DNA of 17,926 nt, taken from the NCBI GenBank assembly GCA_964534315.1, contig CAZHOV010000114.1, forward strand, positions 1 to 17,926, in the 5' to 3' direction. Positions within the stretch are counted from its first letter, which is position 1, and each line of letters starts with the position of its first letter. This document shows positions 1-7,315 of the stretch, piece by piece. A program made the position numbers and the translations under genes. A model generated the notes under the pieces. The model was not told the origin of the DNA, did no database searches, and saw only the letters and a program-made list of their open reading frames with translations. The stretch comes from CAZHOV01 sp964534315 (GTDB lineage Bacteria > Bacteroidota > Bacteroidia > Chitinophagales > Saprospiraceae).

Positions 1-2
1 TT

Positions 3-743
3 AAACCTACACAAAATTTCGATTATATTGTACTGGAATGCTTCTATCAGACTCCTACTTTATTCCCTTACAATGGGCACGTCTTGATCGATGATGCTTC
101 TAAAATATTCCCCGTTCCGTGTCCTGAAGAAGATCAACCGATCGCCTATAATGAAGTCACAGAACCAGAACTTCAAGAGATTCCGATCAACCAAAAACCT
201 GGTACTTCTGAAGATGCCGTTGATGAGCCTGTCGCCAAAGTGGAGCCACAAAATCCACCTGTTTCATCCAAGCCTGCTGCTCCTGAACCAATAGACACGG
301 AGAAAGGAGAAAAGCAACCCTCGGATACCGCAACACCTAAAAAGGAAAAGATTATTAGCGAGCTCGACCGCTCTACAATAAGGGAAGGACAAATCATCAA
401 AGTCGAAAAGGTGTATTTTAAAGCGGACACTTCCCGAATTGAAGACCGCTCCTACCCCGCCCTGGACGAAATCTATGAATTCTTGCTGGATAACCAAGAT
501 GTAAAAGTAGAGATCGGCGGACATACCAATACCATCCCCGAGCATGATTATTGTGATCGGCTATCTGAAGACAGAGCCAAAGCAGTGGTTTCTTATCTCG
601 TTAGCAGGGGCATTTCCAAGAACCGCCTAACTTACAAAGGTTATGGCAAACGACAACCGATCATCAAAAATGATAAATACAATATCGCCGCCCGAAAGAA
701 GAATCAACGGGTGGAGATTAAAATTCTAAGCCTTAACGGTTAA
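3..743 (+). CDS. OmpA-family outer-membrane / peptidoglycan-associated protein (5' truncated by window edge)
   Basis: The reading frame is open from base 3, so the true start lies upstream of the window; the TTG at 84 is internal. The visible part has about 246 residues. A Pro/Glu/Lys-rich, low-complexity linker fills roughly the first 120 residues and looks like a periplasmic tether. It is followed by a C-terminal OmpA-like domain of about 105 residues, recognised by 'VYFKADTSRI', 'IGGHTN', 'LSEDRAKAVVSYLVSRGI', 'GYGKRQPI' and 'NQRVEIKIL'. This family binds peptidoglycan non-covalently and anchors the outer membrane. The Arg of 'SEDRAKAV' is kept, but the Asp that follows GHT in classical OmpA is Asn here, a variant I recall as common in Bacteroidota. 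The family is clear. Any enzymatic or adhesion domain further upstream cannot be seen. Confidence 0.85.
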   Translation, partial: KPTQNFDYIVLECFYQTPTLFPYNGHVLIDDASKIFPVPCPEEDQPIAYNEVTEPELQEIPINQKPGTSEDAVDEPVAKVEPQNPPVSSKPAAPEPIDTEKGEKQPSDTATPKKEKIISELDRSTIREGQIIKVEKVYFKADTSRIEDRSYPALDEIYEFLLDNQDVKVEIGGHTNTIPEHDYCDRLSEDRAKAVVSYLVSRGISKNRLTYKGYGKRQPIIKNDKYNIAARKKNQRVEIKILSLNG

Positions 744-749
744 TTTTTT

Positions 750-809
750 CACCACAGAGACACAGAGCGCACAGAGCTGTTTTTGAATGTGCGCTCTGTG
801 TGTTTGGTG
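750..809. repeat. CACAGAG-type intergenic repeat forming a strong hairpin
   Basis: Directly after the OmpA-family stop codon lie near-tandem CACAGAG units (753-776). Bases 760-773 (ACACAGAGCGCACA) are perfectly complementary to 788-801, with a 14-nt loop, and weaker pairing extends the stem outward to about 750 and 809. The 14-bp stem could act as a 3' end signal for the upstream gene. The 'CACCACAGAGACACAGAG' wording is, from memory, a widespread intergenic repeat in Bacteroidota. No T-run follows the hairpin, so a simple intrinsic terminator is not proven. Confidence 0.6.
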
Positions 810-828
810 CGTTTTCTATTGTTTTCAA

Positions 829-2151
829 ATGGACTCATTAATTACTGCTGCAACTGCTCACCAATTTATCATAAAAGCCCCCGACACTTTCAAATCCAAA
901 GCATTTGAATGGGCTAAATCGAAAACACCATTTTGTTTTTTAGATTCCAATAATTACCAGGAAGATCCATATTCCAAATACGATTGCCTGATCGCTGCCG
1001 GACAAATAGATGCCCTTAAAATTAATCTCCCCGCTACGGAGCATCCCTTTTTACTGTTAAGACAATTTTTTGAAGCTAAAAAAGACTGGTTGTTTGGATA
1101 TCTGGGATACGATTTGAAAAATGCCATCGAAAATCTGGATTCCTCCAATATGGATGGCCTGGGCATGCCTGACCTCTATTTCTTCCAACCTGCTCATGTT
1201 ATCTCTCTAAAGGAAAATACCGCATTGATTCAAAGCCATACCTTACCGGCAGCTACTATCTTTGAGGAAATACAACAAACTTCAGAGGCTGCTATTGTTT
1301 CCTCCGGCAACGGAAATTTATCTCTCGTGCAGTCCCGCTTTTCCCGGCAAGAATATATAGATACCATTAAAACCCTTCAAAAACACATTGGCGAAGGAGA
1401 TATTTACGAGATCAATATGTGCCAGGAGTTTTTTGCTGAAGATATTCAATTAGACCCTTTCCATACCTTCCGTACATTAAATCAGCTTAGTCAAGCTCCG
1501 TTCTCGGCTTTTTTGAATCTTGGAGAAGCCTGTTTACTCTGCTCCAGCCCTGAAAGATTCCTGCAGAAAACGGGCAATCAACTCATCTCCCAGCCGATCA
1601 AAGGCACTATAAAAAGAGGAAAAACGCCTGAAGAGGACGAAGCCTTAAAAAAGCAATTAAAAGGAAGTCCTAAAGACCAGGCAGAAAATGTAATGATTGT
1701 TGATCTGGTCCGCAATGACTTGGGTAAAACCTGCCTTCCCGGTACTGTTGAAGCCAAAGAACTCTTTGGTATATACCCTTTCAATCATGTGTTCCAGATG
1801 ATCTCCACCGTTACAGGAGAACTAAAACCAGATTGTTCTGCTTTTGATGCTATACGAAACGCTTTCCCTATGGGTTCTATGACCGGCGCGCCCAAAGTAA
1901 GGAGTATGGAGCTAATCGAGCAATACGAGCGAACCAAACGCGGCCTTTACTCCGGAGCCGTAGGGTATTTCACTCCTTCTGGCGACTTCGACTTCAATGT
2001 CGTGATCCGCTCGATACTCTACAATGCTGCCAATCAATACTTATCCTTCCAGGCCGGCGGTGCCGTCGTCTTTGATTCTATCCCAGAAAAAGAATATGAG
2101 GAGACCTTGCTAAAAGCAAGGGCGCTGAGAGAGGTGGTGGCGTCGTCATAA
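829..2151 (+). CDS. pabB: Aminodeoxychorismate synthase component I (PabB)
   Basis: This 441-residue chorismate-binding enzyme aminates chorismate to 4-amino-4-deoxychorismate in folate (p-aminobenzoate) synthesis, normally with a PabA glutaminase subunit that is not in this window. The C-terminal chorismate domain is clear: 'GEGDIYEINMCQEF', 'PIKGT' (Lys about 258), 'AENVMIVDLVRNDLG', 'GSMTGAPKVRSMELIEQYE', 'RGLYSGAVGYF' and 'GGAVVFDSIPEKEYEET'. The PIKGT lysine is the PabB nucleophile position; anthranilate synthases have PIAGT, so PabB is preferred over TrpE. I start at ATG 829 because a 14-codon upstream extension from 787 is Cys/Trp-rich and lies in the right arm of the hairpin repeat. 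The 3' end overlaps convergent aroA by 6 bp. Confidence 0.9.
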   Translation: MDSLITAATAHQFIIKAPDTFKSKAFEWAKSKTPFCFLDSNNYQEDPYSKYDCLIAAGQIDALKINLPATEHPFLLLRQFFEAKKDWLFGYLGYDLKNAIENLDSSNMDGLGMPDLYFFQPAHVISLKENTALIQSHTLPAATIFEEIQQTSEAAIVSSGNGNLSLVQSRFSRQEYIDTIKTLQKHIGEGDIYEINMCQEFFAEDIQLDPFHTFRTLNQLSQAPFSAFLNLGEACLLCSSPERFLQKTGNQLISQPIKGTIKRGKTPEEDEALKKQLKGSPKDQAENVMIVDLVRNDLGKTCLPGTVEAKELFGIYPFNHVFQMISTVTGELKPDCSAFDAIRNAFPMGSMTGAPKVRSMELIEQYERTKRGLYSGAVGYFTPSGDFDFNVVIRSILYNAANQYLSFQAGGAVVFDSIPEKEYEETLLKARALREVVASS

Positions 2152-3435
2152 CGCTTTAATTTCAAATCCCAATCGCTCTAGATCTTTCCAAAAAGCGGAA
2201 TAGGATTTTTTGACCACTTCGGGGTCTTCAATATTGATCGTGCCTAAAAGAGCCAAGGGAGCAAAAGCCATAGCCATACGGTGATCTTCGTAGGTCCTGA
2301 AGGTGGGATGATCAATCACTGCCCTGTTGGATAATTCATAAACCGGGTCTCCTATCGCTCCTTTATGACCGATTTCTCTAAAGTCTACTCCTAACTTCTT
2401 CAGTTCTTTCTGAAGAGCCTCCACCCGGTCGGTTTCCTTGATCTTGAGCGTTTCCAGTCCGGTAAACAATCCGGTCTGTCCAATCCCTGCAAACAGGACC
2501 GCAAAAGTTTGGGCCAGATCAGGAATACGGACAAAATTTAACGTGGATTGGGGCTGAAGCACCAGCCTCTCTTTCACCACCTCTACTCCACTTTTGTGAA
2601 ACAGGGTTCTTATCCCCCAGGGTTTCAACAATTCGGCCAGGTGAGCATCGCCCTGAATGCTATCCTCGAATAGCCCTTTTAAAAACAAGTGCGCTTTCTT
2701 GGAAAGGGCTGCCATGGCGTAATAATAGGAAGCGGCCGACCAGTCAGCTTCTACCACTGCAGAACTACCCTTATAAGTCCCCTTATCAACAGTAATTACC
2801 TGACCTTCCCAGGTGTGTTGAATGCCAAACTGCTCCATCAGCTTTAAGGTCATCTCTATGTAGGGACGAGAAACAATCAACCCAGAAAGTCGCAACCGGA
2901 GACCTTGCGGTAAATAGGGTCCGATAAGTAACAAAGCCGATATAAACTGGCTACTAACACTGGCCCCGATCTCCACAACGCCACCGGAGTTCAATTTGGA
3001 GGGAGGACCAATTCGTAAAGGGGGATACCCTTCCTCTCCAAGATAATCGATCCGGGCTCCTAATTTCCGCAAGACCCCCACCAGCGGGTAAATGGGCCGC
3101 TGCTTCATCCGTTCGCTACCCGTTAGCACTTGCGTCCCCTCTTGTATAGCCAGATAGGCCGTCAAAAAGCGAAAAGTAGTGCCCGCAGGTCCGGCATCCC
3201 ATTCTTCGGGCTGTTCTTTTAATAACTTTTCTAAAATGAGGGTATCGTTGGCATTGGATAGATTAGCTATTGAAGTAAATGATTCCGGTCCTCCGGTCCT
3301 CTCGTCCTCTTGTCTTCTTGTCCTCCGGGCTAACGCTTCAATGATCAATAGCCGGTTGCTGATACTTTTGGAGCCATTGAGCTCGATTTCTCCTTCCAGA
3401 ATTTTAGTAGGATGTGTTATTTGATAGGTTTGCAT
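2146..3435 (-). CDS. aroA: 3-phosphoshikimate 1-carboxyvinyltransferase (EPSP synthase) with a repeat-encoded insertion
   Basis: EPSP synthase joins shikimate-3-phosphate and phosphoenolpyruvate, the penultimate step to chorismate. Family motifs occur in order: 'NGSKSISNR' (20-28, S3P binding), 'GPAGTTFRFL' (82-91), 'LTGSERMKQRPI', 'SSQFISALLL', 'VEADWSAASYYYAMAAL', 'KIKETDRVEAL' (331-341) and 'YEDHRMAMAF' (382-391, catalytic DHR). The protein is 429 residues, close to the usual length. Oddly, residues about 37-50 ('RRTRRQEDERTGGP') are encoded by five tandem 8-bp repeats also found between genes of this cluster; they sit between helix 1 ('LLIIEALA') and the usual 'ANLSNANDT' segment. Its first 32 bp overlap the end of the upstream GT-C gene, so the two are probably cotranscribed. 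The enzyme is probably still active, since all motifs are present. Confidence 0.92.
   Translation of the reverse strand: MQTYQITHPTKILEGEIELNGSKSISNRLLIIEALARRTRRQEDERTGGPESFTSIANLSNANDTLILEKLLKEQPEEWDAGPAGTTFRFLTAYLAIQEGTQVLTGSERMKQRPIYPLVGVLRKLGARIDYLGEEGYPPLRIGPPSKLNSGGVVEIGASVSSQFISALLLIGPYLPQGLRLRLSGLIVSRPYIEMTLKLMEQFGIQHTWEGQVITVDKGTYKGSSAVVEADWSAASYYYAMAALSKKAHLFLKGLFEDSIQGDAHLAELLKPWGIRTLFHKSGVEVVKERLVLQPQSTLNFVRIPDLAQTFAVLFAGIGQTGLFTGLETLKIKETDRVEALQKELKKLGVDFREIGHKGAIGDPVYELSNRAVIDHPTFRTYEDHRMAMAFAPLALLGTINIEDPEVVKKSYSAFWKDLERLGFEIKAL
3285..3328 (-). repeat. Octamer array (NNGAGGAC)5 inserted in frame in aroA
   Basis: Read in the sense of aroA, the units are CGGAGGAC, AAGAAGAC, AAGAGGAC, GAGAGGAC, CGGAGGAC, then a partial CGGAAT. 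The same octamer family lies after two TAG stops upstream in the cluster (4979-5010, 6556-6588). The array keeps the reading frame open and codes for a basic/acidic stretch. Confidence 0.8.
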
Positions 3436-4771
3436 GATGCGGGCTTGTTAAGAAGGGATTTTTTCGTATAAAATTATACTCCCAGGCAATATATAGGAAA
3501 AGCACTCCATATTCCAAACCTACTATCCAAAGATTTTCAAAATAAGGATCATAACTATAGTTGATGTAGGTTAGCATAATCAGTCCTGACCACACCATGG
3601 GAAACCGATAGGATGTAAATAGGGCTAAGGCCAGTGGTAAGCTCAAATACCAGGGGTGCACAGTGGTGCTCAACAACAAATACAGGGTAATGGAAAATAA
3701 CATGGAGCGGATACCCCAAAGCCAGGAAGCCTTGCGTTCAAAAAGGGCGAGGGAGGTGATACCCAATAATACCACCAAAGCCAGAGCGGGGCCAATTTTT
3801 CCGATCAAATTATAACCTACCACCTGGAAGCCTATCCACCGAAAAAAGTAATAAAAACTAGCATTAAACTCGAATTTCCGGAAGTATAGATCCAGGCTGT
3901 CTCCAAAATGAGCGACAAAAACACTACTGATTAGCGGATAAAACAGCAACAACAACATGGCTCCGGAAAGCGTAAAGAAAAGGAAACTTTTTTTCCATCC
4001 TAACCTTCTAACCCAAAAAGGAAAAAACATCAATGTCAGCAATTTAGAAGCTACTGAAAAGGCCAAAGCAACCGCCCCCATTAACCAATTGTTTTTAACA
4101 CAAAGCAGAATAGCTAATAGCAGAAAGAAGACCATAGCGCCTTCGAAGTGGAGGTTCCCGCTGATCTCGACTATTATCAATGGATTTAAGGCGTACCACA
4201 AGACGTTTGCCCCAGGCAGCTCAAAGATGTTCAGAAGGCTTAACATCAAAAAGAGGGTACCTATTTCAAAAGCCACCAGAAACAGTTTCATGACAAACAT
4301 ACTCCCCCACCAATCGTTTGGAAATAAATACACCCCAATAGCAAAGATGCCTTGGCTGACGGGAGGGTAGATCGTGTAATATTCCTGAGAATTAAGCTCT
4401 GCATACAACGCCTGATCTAACCCCTGCAATCCCTCCATTTCTAATACTTCCGCAGGCAAATATTCGAAAGGATTAATGCCCTGTATCGTCAACAATCCAT
4501 CCCAGATAAACCGGTAGACATCGTCGGATAAATTTGGAAAAGCAAATAAGAGAATGATCCTCAACAAAATGGCTACCCCCAGAAAGAAATTTAGCGATTC
4601 CCTAACTGTTTTCCGGATACAAACAAACCAATAGAGACCAAAAAATATCCAGTAGCTAGCTACAATAACCCCAAAATCGCTTTGCTTTGCCACAAATCCC
4701 AATGTTATGGTGCAGACAACCAGTAGAAAAGCGATGAAGAGATTAATGGAGTATTGGGTTTTAGGTTTCAA
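3404..4771 (-). CDS. GT-C superfamily polytopic glycosyltransferase (mannosyltransferase-like, GT87/DUF2029 or PIG-M-like)
   Basis: This 455-residue protein has about 10-12 hydrophobic membrane segments. The first periplasmic loop contains 'LSDDVYRFIWDG' (Asp83-Asp84, Trp90-Asp91) followed by 'INPFEYLP', the acidic-loop pattern of GT-C enzymes that use polyprenyl-phosphate sugars; 'IYPPVSQ' and a late 'HPWY' (about 372-375) are further family marks. It probably transfers a sugar, perhaps mannose, from a lipid donor to an envelope acceptor on the periplasmic side. The start is TTG at 4771; its first bases overlap the TGA of a small ORF as TTGA, suggesting translational coupling. Its 3' end overlaps the first 32 bp of aroA. 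The DPM1-like gene of the same cluster is a plausible donor-forming partner. Exact donor and acceptor are unknown. Confidence 0.75.
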   Translation of the reverse strand: MKPKTQYSINLFIAFLLVVCTITLGFVAKQSDFGVIVASYWIFFGLYWFVCIRKTVRESLNFFLGVAILLRIILLFAFPNLSDDVYRFIWDGLLTIQGINPFEYLPAEVLEMEGLQGLDQALYAELNSQEYYTIYPPVSQGIFAIGVYLFPNDWWGSMFVMKLFLVAFEIGTLFLMLSLLNIFELPGANVLWYALNPLIIVEISGNLHFEGAMVFFLLLAILLCVKNNWLMGAVALAFSVASKLLTLMFFPFWVRRLGWKKSFLFFTLSGAMLLLLFYPLISSVFVAHFGDSLDLYFRKFEFNASFYYFFRWIGFQVVGYNLIGKIGPALALVVLLGITSLALFERKASWLWGIRSMLFSITLYLLLSTTVHPWYLSLPLALALFTSYRFPMVWSGLIMLTYINYSYDPYFENLWIVGLEYGVLFLYIAWEYNFIRKNPFLTSPHHANLSNNTSY

Positions 4772-4869
4772 GGATTATTGTTTTGGTAGTAAGGTTGTCC
4801 GGTAATAATATTGTCGAGAGGAACTGTTGAAGGATCCTTTTCTTTTGTTTCTTGTGCCATGTTCTTCAT
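4768..4869 (-). CDS. Small ORF, 33 residues, coupled to the GT-C gene
   Basis: ATG AAG AAC ATG GCA... encodes 33 residues (30 from the second ATG at 4860). The product is hydrophilic, charged at the N-terminus ('MAQETKEKDPSTVP') and ends 'ITGQPYYQNNNP'. It has no signal peptide or membrane segment. The TGA stop shares three bases with the TTG start of the downstream GT-C gene (TTGA). Such an overlap is typical of real translated pairs and would explain how a weak TTG start is used. I do not recognise the family; it may be a leader ORF or a small partner protein. A cgcaaagg-type repeat lies just upstream. Confidence 0.45.
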   Translation of the reverse strand: MKNMAQETKEKDPSTVPLDNIITGQPYYQNNNP

Positions 4870-4878
4870 TAGGTTTCT

Positions 4879-4902
4879 CGCAAAGGCGCTAAGATCGCAA
4901 AG
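4879..4902. repeat. CGCAAAG/GCGCTAAG short repeat
   Basis: Three degenerate units (CGCAAAG, GCGCTAAG, ATCGCAAAG) lie 9 bp upstream of the small ORF start. I recall the pattern 'cgcaaaggcgctaag' as recurring between genes in Bacteroidota and other groups. It is a separate repeat family from the GAGGAC octamers nearby. Confidence 0.45.
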
Positions 4903-4915
4903 AATTATTTTTTAA

Positions 4916-5010
4916 GTCCTCCTGTCCTAAGGGAGTTGCCGCCTAGTTGAGGGGATGTCAGTCCTTCAGACTGATCTGGTCCTAGGGTCCTCCGGTCCTC
5001 CCGTCCTACC
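4916..5010 (-). repeat. GAGGAC octamer arrays and a small hairpin between two glycosyltransferase genes
   Basis: In the direction of the cluster, the TAG stop of the processive GT2 gene (5006-5008) forms part of the first unit, and four octamers follow (GACGGGAG, GACCGGAG, GACCCTAG, GACCAGAT). Two further octamers sit at 4916-4931. Between them is an inverted repeat, TCAGTC (4958-4963) / GACTGA (4969-4974) with a 5-nt loop. The 234-bp gap otherwise holds the small ORF and the CGCAAAG repeat. Confidence 0.7.
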
Positions 5011-6490
5011 TGGGTTTAATATGTCTTACAGAAAAAAAGAAAATACTGCCAAAACCGATCATCAGCATCAGGTGGAAAATAAAGAAGGCCATATTTTCTA
5101 CGTAAAAGGCTCCGATCACTCCACCCAAAAAATAGATTGCCAAGAAGCCTTCCAAGAAAGTAGAAAATGGCAGTTTTCGGATTTGATATTTTCCTTTTCT
5201 AAACGAATCTTTAATTCCTTTGATATTGAACTTGGGGGTTCGGATAAAAGCTGATTTTTTTCCAAGGTAGCCTTGTATAACGGCGATGGAGTTATGTAGT
5301 GATAAGCCCATCGAAAGTGCCAAAAAGATCGGAAAGATAAAAAGGAACTTAAAAAAGCCTTTCAATCGTTGATTTTTTTCCAGCTCTGCTTGTACGTTAG
5401 CGGTGTAATACACTACAACCACTGACAATAACCCGGTCAAAGATATGGCAAAAACGCTGCTATCGATGGCTGTTTGCTGAATAATAAAGACAAGCGGCAC
5501 GCTAAAAAAGGCAGCCAGAAAGATGGAAAGAAAGACGGTACTGGCCAGTAAATGGCCGGTAGCGTGAATTTTCTGGCGCAGGGTTAAACTAGATTGCCAG
5601 ACGGCGGGGATTAGCTTCCGGGCATTTTCAGCCCCCCCTTTCATCCAGCGAAATTGTTGGGATTTTAGGCCATTGATCTCCGCAGGTAATTCGGCGGGGG
5701 CACCAATTTCTTCGAGAAAAATGATCTTCCACCCTTTCAGCTGGGCGCGATAGCTCAGGTCGAGGTCTTCGGTCAGGGTATCGGCTTCCCAGCCCCCCGC
5801 ATCTTCGATGGTTTTGCGACGCCACACCCCTGCTGTCCCATTAAACTGAAGCAGGCAATTACCGGCCTCTCTTCCTTTCTGCTCAACGCGGAAGTGCACA
5901 TTCAGTTGCAGCGCCTGAAGGCGGGTAAGTACAGAATAATCTTCATTAATATGCTCCCAGCGCGTCTGTACTACTCCTACTTTTTCCTTATTAAAATGGG
6001 GAAGGGTCACCTTTAGAAAGTCGGGGTTCGGAAGAAAATCAGCGTCAAAAATGGCGATAAATTCTCCTTTGGCATAAGGTAGCGCATCCTTTAACGCTCC
6101 TGCTTTATAGCCTTGTCGATTAACTCTGTGGTATAATTTGATATTAAATCCTTTTTGTTGATACTCCTCCACCTTTTTTCTTGTCAGTTCAATCGTATCA
6201 TCGGTAGAATCATCCAGAACCTGGATCTCCAGCCGATCATTAGGATAATCCATTTCAACTATATTATCGATCAACCGCTCAGCTACGTAGCGCTCATTAA
6301 ATATAGGCAATTGTATGGTCACCACTGGCGGATCATCAAGGCTCAATGGCTCATCATGACCATTTCTGCGCTTCAACCGATGGTACTTACGATAGTAATA
6401 GAGCAGGTGAAATTGCAACAGGCAGTAGGCTACAATGTAGATTAATGCCAATACGTAAAGCAAGAGTAAAACATTAGCTATTAATGCCAT
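5006..6490 (-). CDS. Processive family 2 glycosyltransferase (cellulose-synthase-like / mannan-synthase-like)
   Basis: The 494-residue membrane protein has one or two N-terminal hydrophobic segments (about 3-30), a cytoplasmic GT2 domain (about 54-330) and about four C-terminal membrane segments. The four signatures of processive beta-glycan synthases are present: 'DDST' (93-96), 'DAD' (149-151), 'TEDLDLSYR' (240-248, catalytic base) and 'QQFRW' (278-282). Such enzymes polymerise a sugar from a nucleotide donor and export the chain; the closest wording I recall is CslA/glucomannan-synthase-like proteins of Bacteroidota. No c-di-GMP PilZ domain is present, so it is not a full bacterial BcsA. 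The stop codon TAG is embedded in an octamer repeat array. It lies 95 bp downstream of the DPM1-like gene and is probably in one operon with it. Product sugar is unknown. Confidence 0.82.
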   Translation of the reverse strand: MALIANVLLLLYVLALIYIVAYCLLQFHLLYYYRKYHRLKRRNGHDEPLSLDDPPVVTIQLPIFNERYVAERLIDNIVEMDYPNDRLEIQVLDDSTDDTIELTRKKVEEYQQKGFNIKLYHRVNRQGYKAGALKDALPYAKGEFIAIFDADFLPNPDFLKVTLPHFNKEKVGVVQTRWEHINEDYSVLTRLQALQLNVHFRVEQKGREAGNCLLQFNGTAGVWRRKTIEDAGGWEADTLTEDLDLSYRAQLKGWKIIFLEEIGAPAELPAEINGLKSQQFRWMKGGAENARKLIPAVWQSSLTLRQKIHATGHLLASTVFLSIFLAAFFSVPLVFIIQQTAIDSSVFAISLTGLLSVVVVYYTANVQAELEKNQRLKGFFKFLFIFPIFLALSMGLSLHNSIAVIQGYLGKKSAFIRTPKFNIKGIKDSFRKGKYQIRKLPFSTFLEGFLAIYFLGGVIGAFYVENMAFFIFHLMLMIGFGSIFFFSVRHIKPR

Positions 6491-6555
6491 TTTAAAAGTA
6501 TTTTTTCTATAGGTCTTGAATATTGGGTCTTGAGTTAAAAATTAGCCGATACCCT

Positions 6556-6588
6556 TCCGGTCCTCTTGTCCTCCGGTCCTCCCGTCTA
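6556..6588 (-). repeat. GAGGAC octamer array starting at the TAG stop of the DPM1-like gene
   Basis: In the gene's sense, TAG is followed by ACGGGAGG, ACCGGAGG, ACAAGAGG, ACCGGAAG. The order GGGAGGAC then CGGAGGAC directly after TAG is the same as at 5006, but one base is missing next to the stop. It is followed by a degenerate TAATTTTTAACTCAA segment and a GGTCTTGA direct repeat (about 6512-6533) before the next gene. Confidence 0.7.
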
Positions 6589-7284
6589 AAGCAGTTTAAA
6601 AATAGTCCACAAAATTTTATGGCCGGCCAGTATGGTGCCTCGTATGGTACCGGATACTTTTGACACGCCGATCCGTTTGCGATAGCTCACGGGCACTTCA
6701 GTGCATTTTAGTTTATACTTAGCCGCTTTGACTTGCATTTCTACCGTCCAGCCAAAGTCTTTATCTTGCATGTCAATTTTCAACAAAGCAGGAAAGGTGA
6801 TAGCTCTAAAAGGCCCTAGATCTGTGAAGCGGTAGTTGTAAAAAACCTTGATCAGATTGGTGGCCAGCCAATTGCCAAAGATCTGCTGGGGCATCATGGC
6901 ACCTTTGTCCATATTGCCCAGTGCTCTTGAGCCAATGACCATATCTAATTTTTCATTGATAATAGGTGCTACTACGAGGGGCATTTCATCCGGATGATCA
7001 GAATAGTCAGCATCCAGGAATACGACAATATGGGGCTGTTGGGCTTCGGGTTTGGATTTCAGATAGGCAATGCCTTTCAGGCATGCGCTGCCATAGCCTT
7101 TCTGCGGCTCATCAAGTACGGTCGCTCCATGCTCTTGGGCCACCTTCCGCGTATGGTCAGTGCTAGCATTATTACAGACCACGACCTCTCTTACCAGCTC
7201 TTTGGGAATATCGTCTAATACGTTACCAATAGACTTTTCCTCATTGAAGGCCGGAATGATGACGTCGATGACGGGTTGTTGCAT
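6586..7284 (-). CDS. GT2 glycosyltransferase, DPM1/polyprenyl-phosphate sugar synthase-like
   Basis: The 232-residue cytoplasmic GT-A enzyme has 'DVIIPAFNEEKSIGNVLDDIP' at the N-terminus, 'NNASTDHT', 'GYGSACLKGI', 'FLDADYSD' (metal-binding Asp91-x-Asp93), 'MVIGSRA', 'TDLGPFRAI' and 'VPVSYRKRIGVSKVSGT'. This order is typical of the DPM/DPG-synthase-like GT2 group, which transfers mannose or glucose from a nucleotide donor to a polyprenyl phosphate. It lacks the C-terminal pair of membrane helices of longer homologues, so its membrane link would be peripheral. It heads the leftward cluster and could make the lipid-linked sugar used by the GT-C enzyme encoded downstream. Substrate is inferred only. 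Confidence 0.8.
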   Translation of the reverse strand: MQQPVIDVIIPAFNEEKSIGNVLDDIPKELVREVVVCNNASTDHTRKVAQEHGATVLDEPQKGYGSACLKGIAYLKSKPEAQQPHIVVFLDADYSDHPDEMPLVVAPIINEKLDMVIGSRALGNMDKGAMMPQQIFGNWLATNLIKVFYNYRFTDLGPFRAITFPALLKIDMQDKDFGWTVEMQVKAAKYKLKCTEVPVSYRKRIGVSKVSGTIRGTILAGHKILWTIFKLL

Positions 7285-7315
7285 GAAAAATAATTAACTC
7301 AAAAGATTAACGTAA

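Noticed and set aside
787..828. Upstream ATG as pabB start
   Set aside because: The extension is coded by the hairpin repeat and is not like PabB N-termini; ATG 829 is better placed.
4955..5254. 99-codon plus-strand ORF
   Set aside because: It is antisense to the processive GT2 gene and starts in repeat DNA, with no recognisable protein features.
4916..6588. GAGGAC octamers as ribosome binding sites
   Set aside because: They lie about 65-100 nt from the next start codon, too far for direct initiation, and this phylum rarely relies on strong Shine-Dalgarno pairing.
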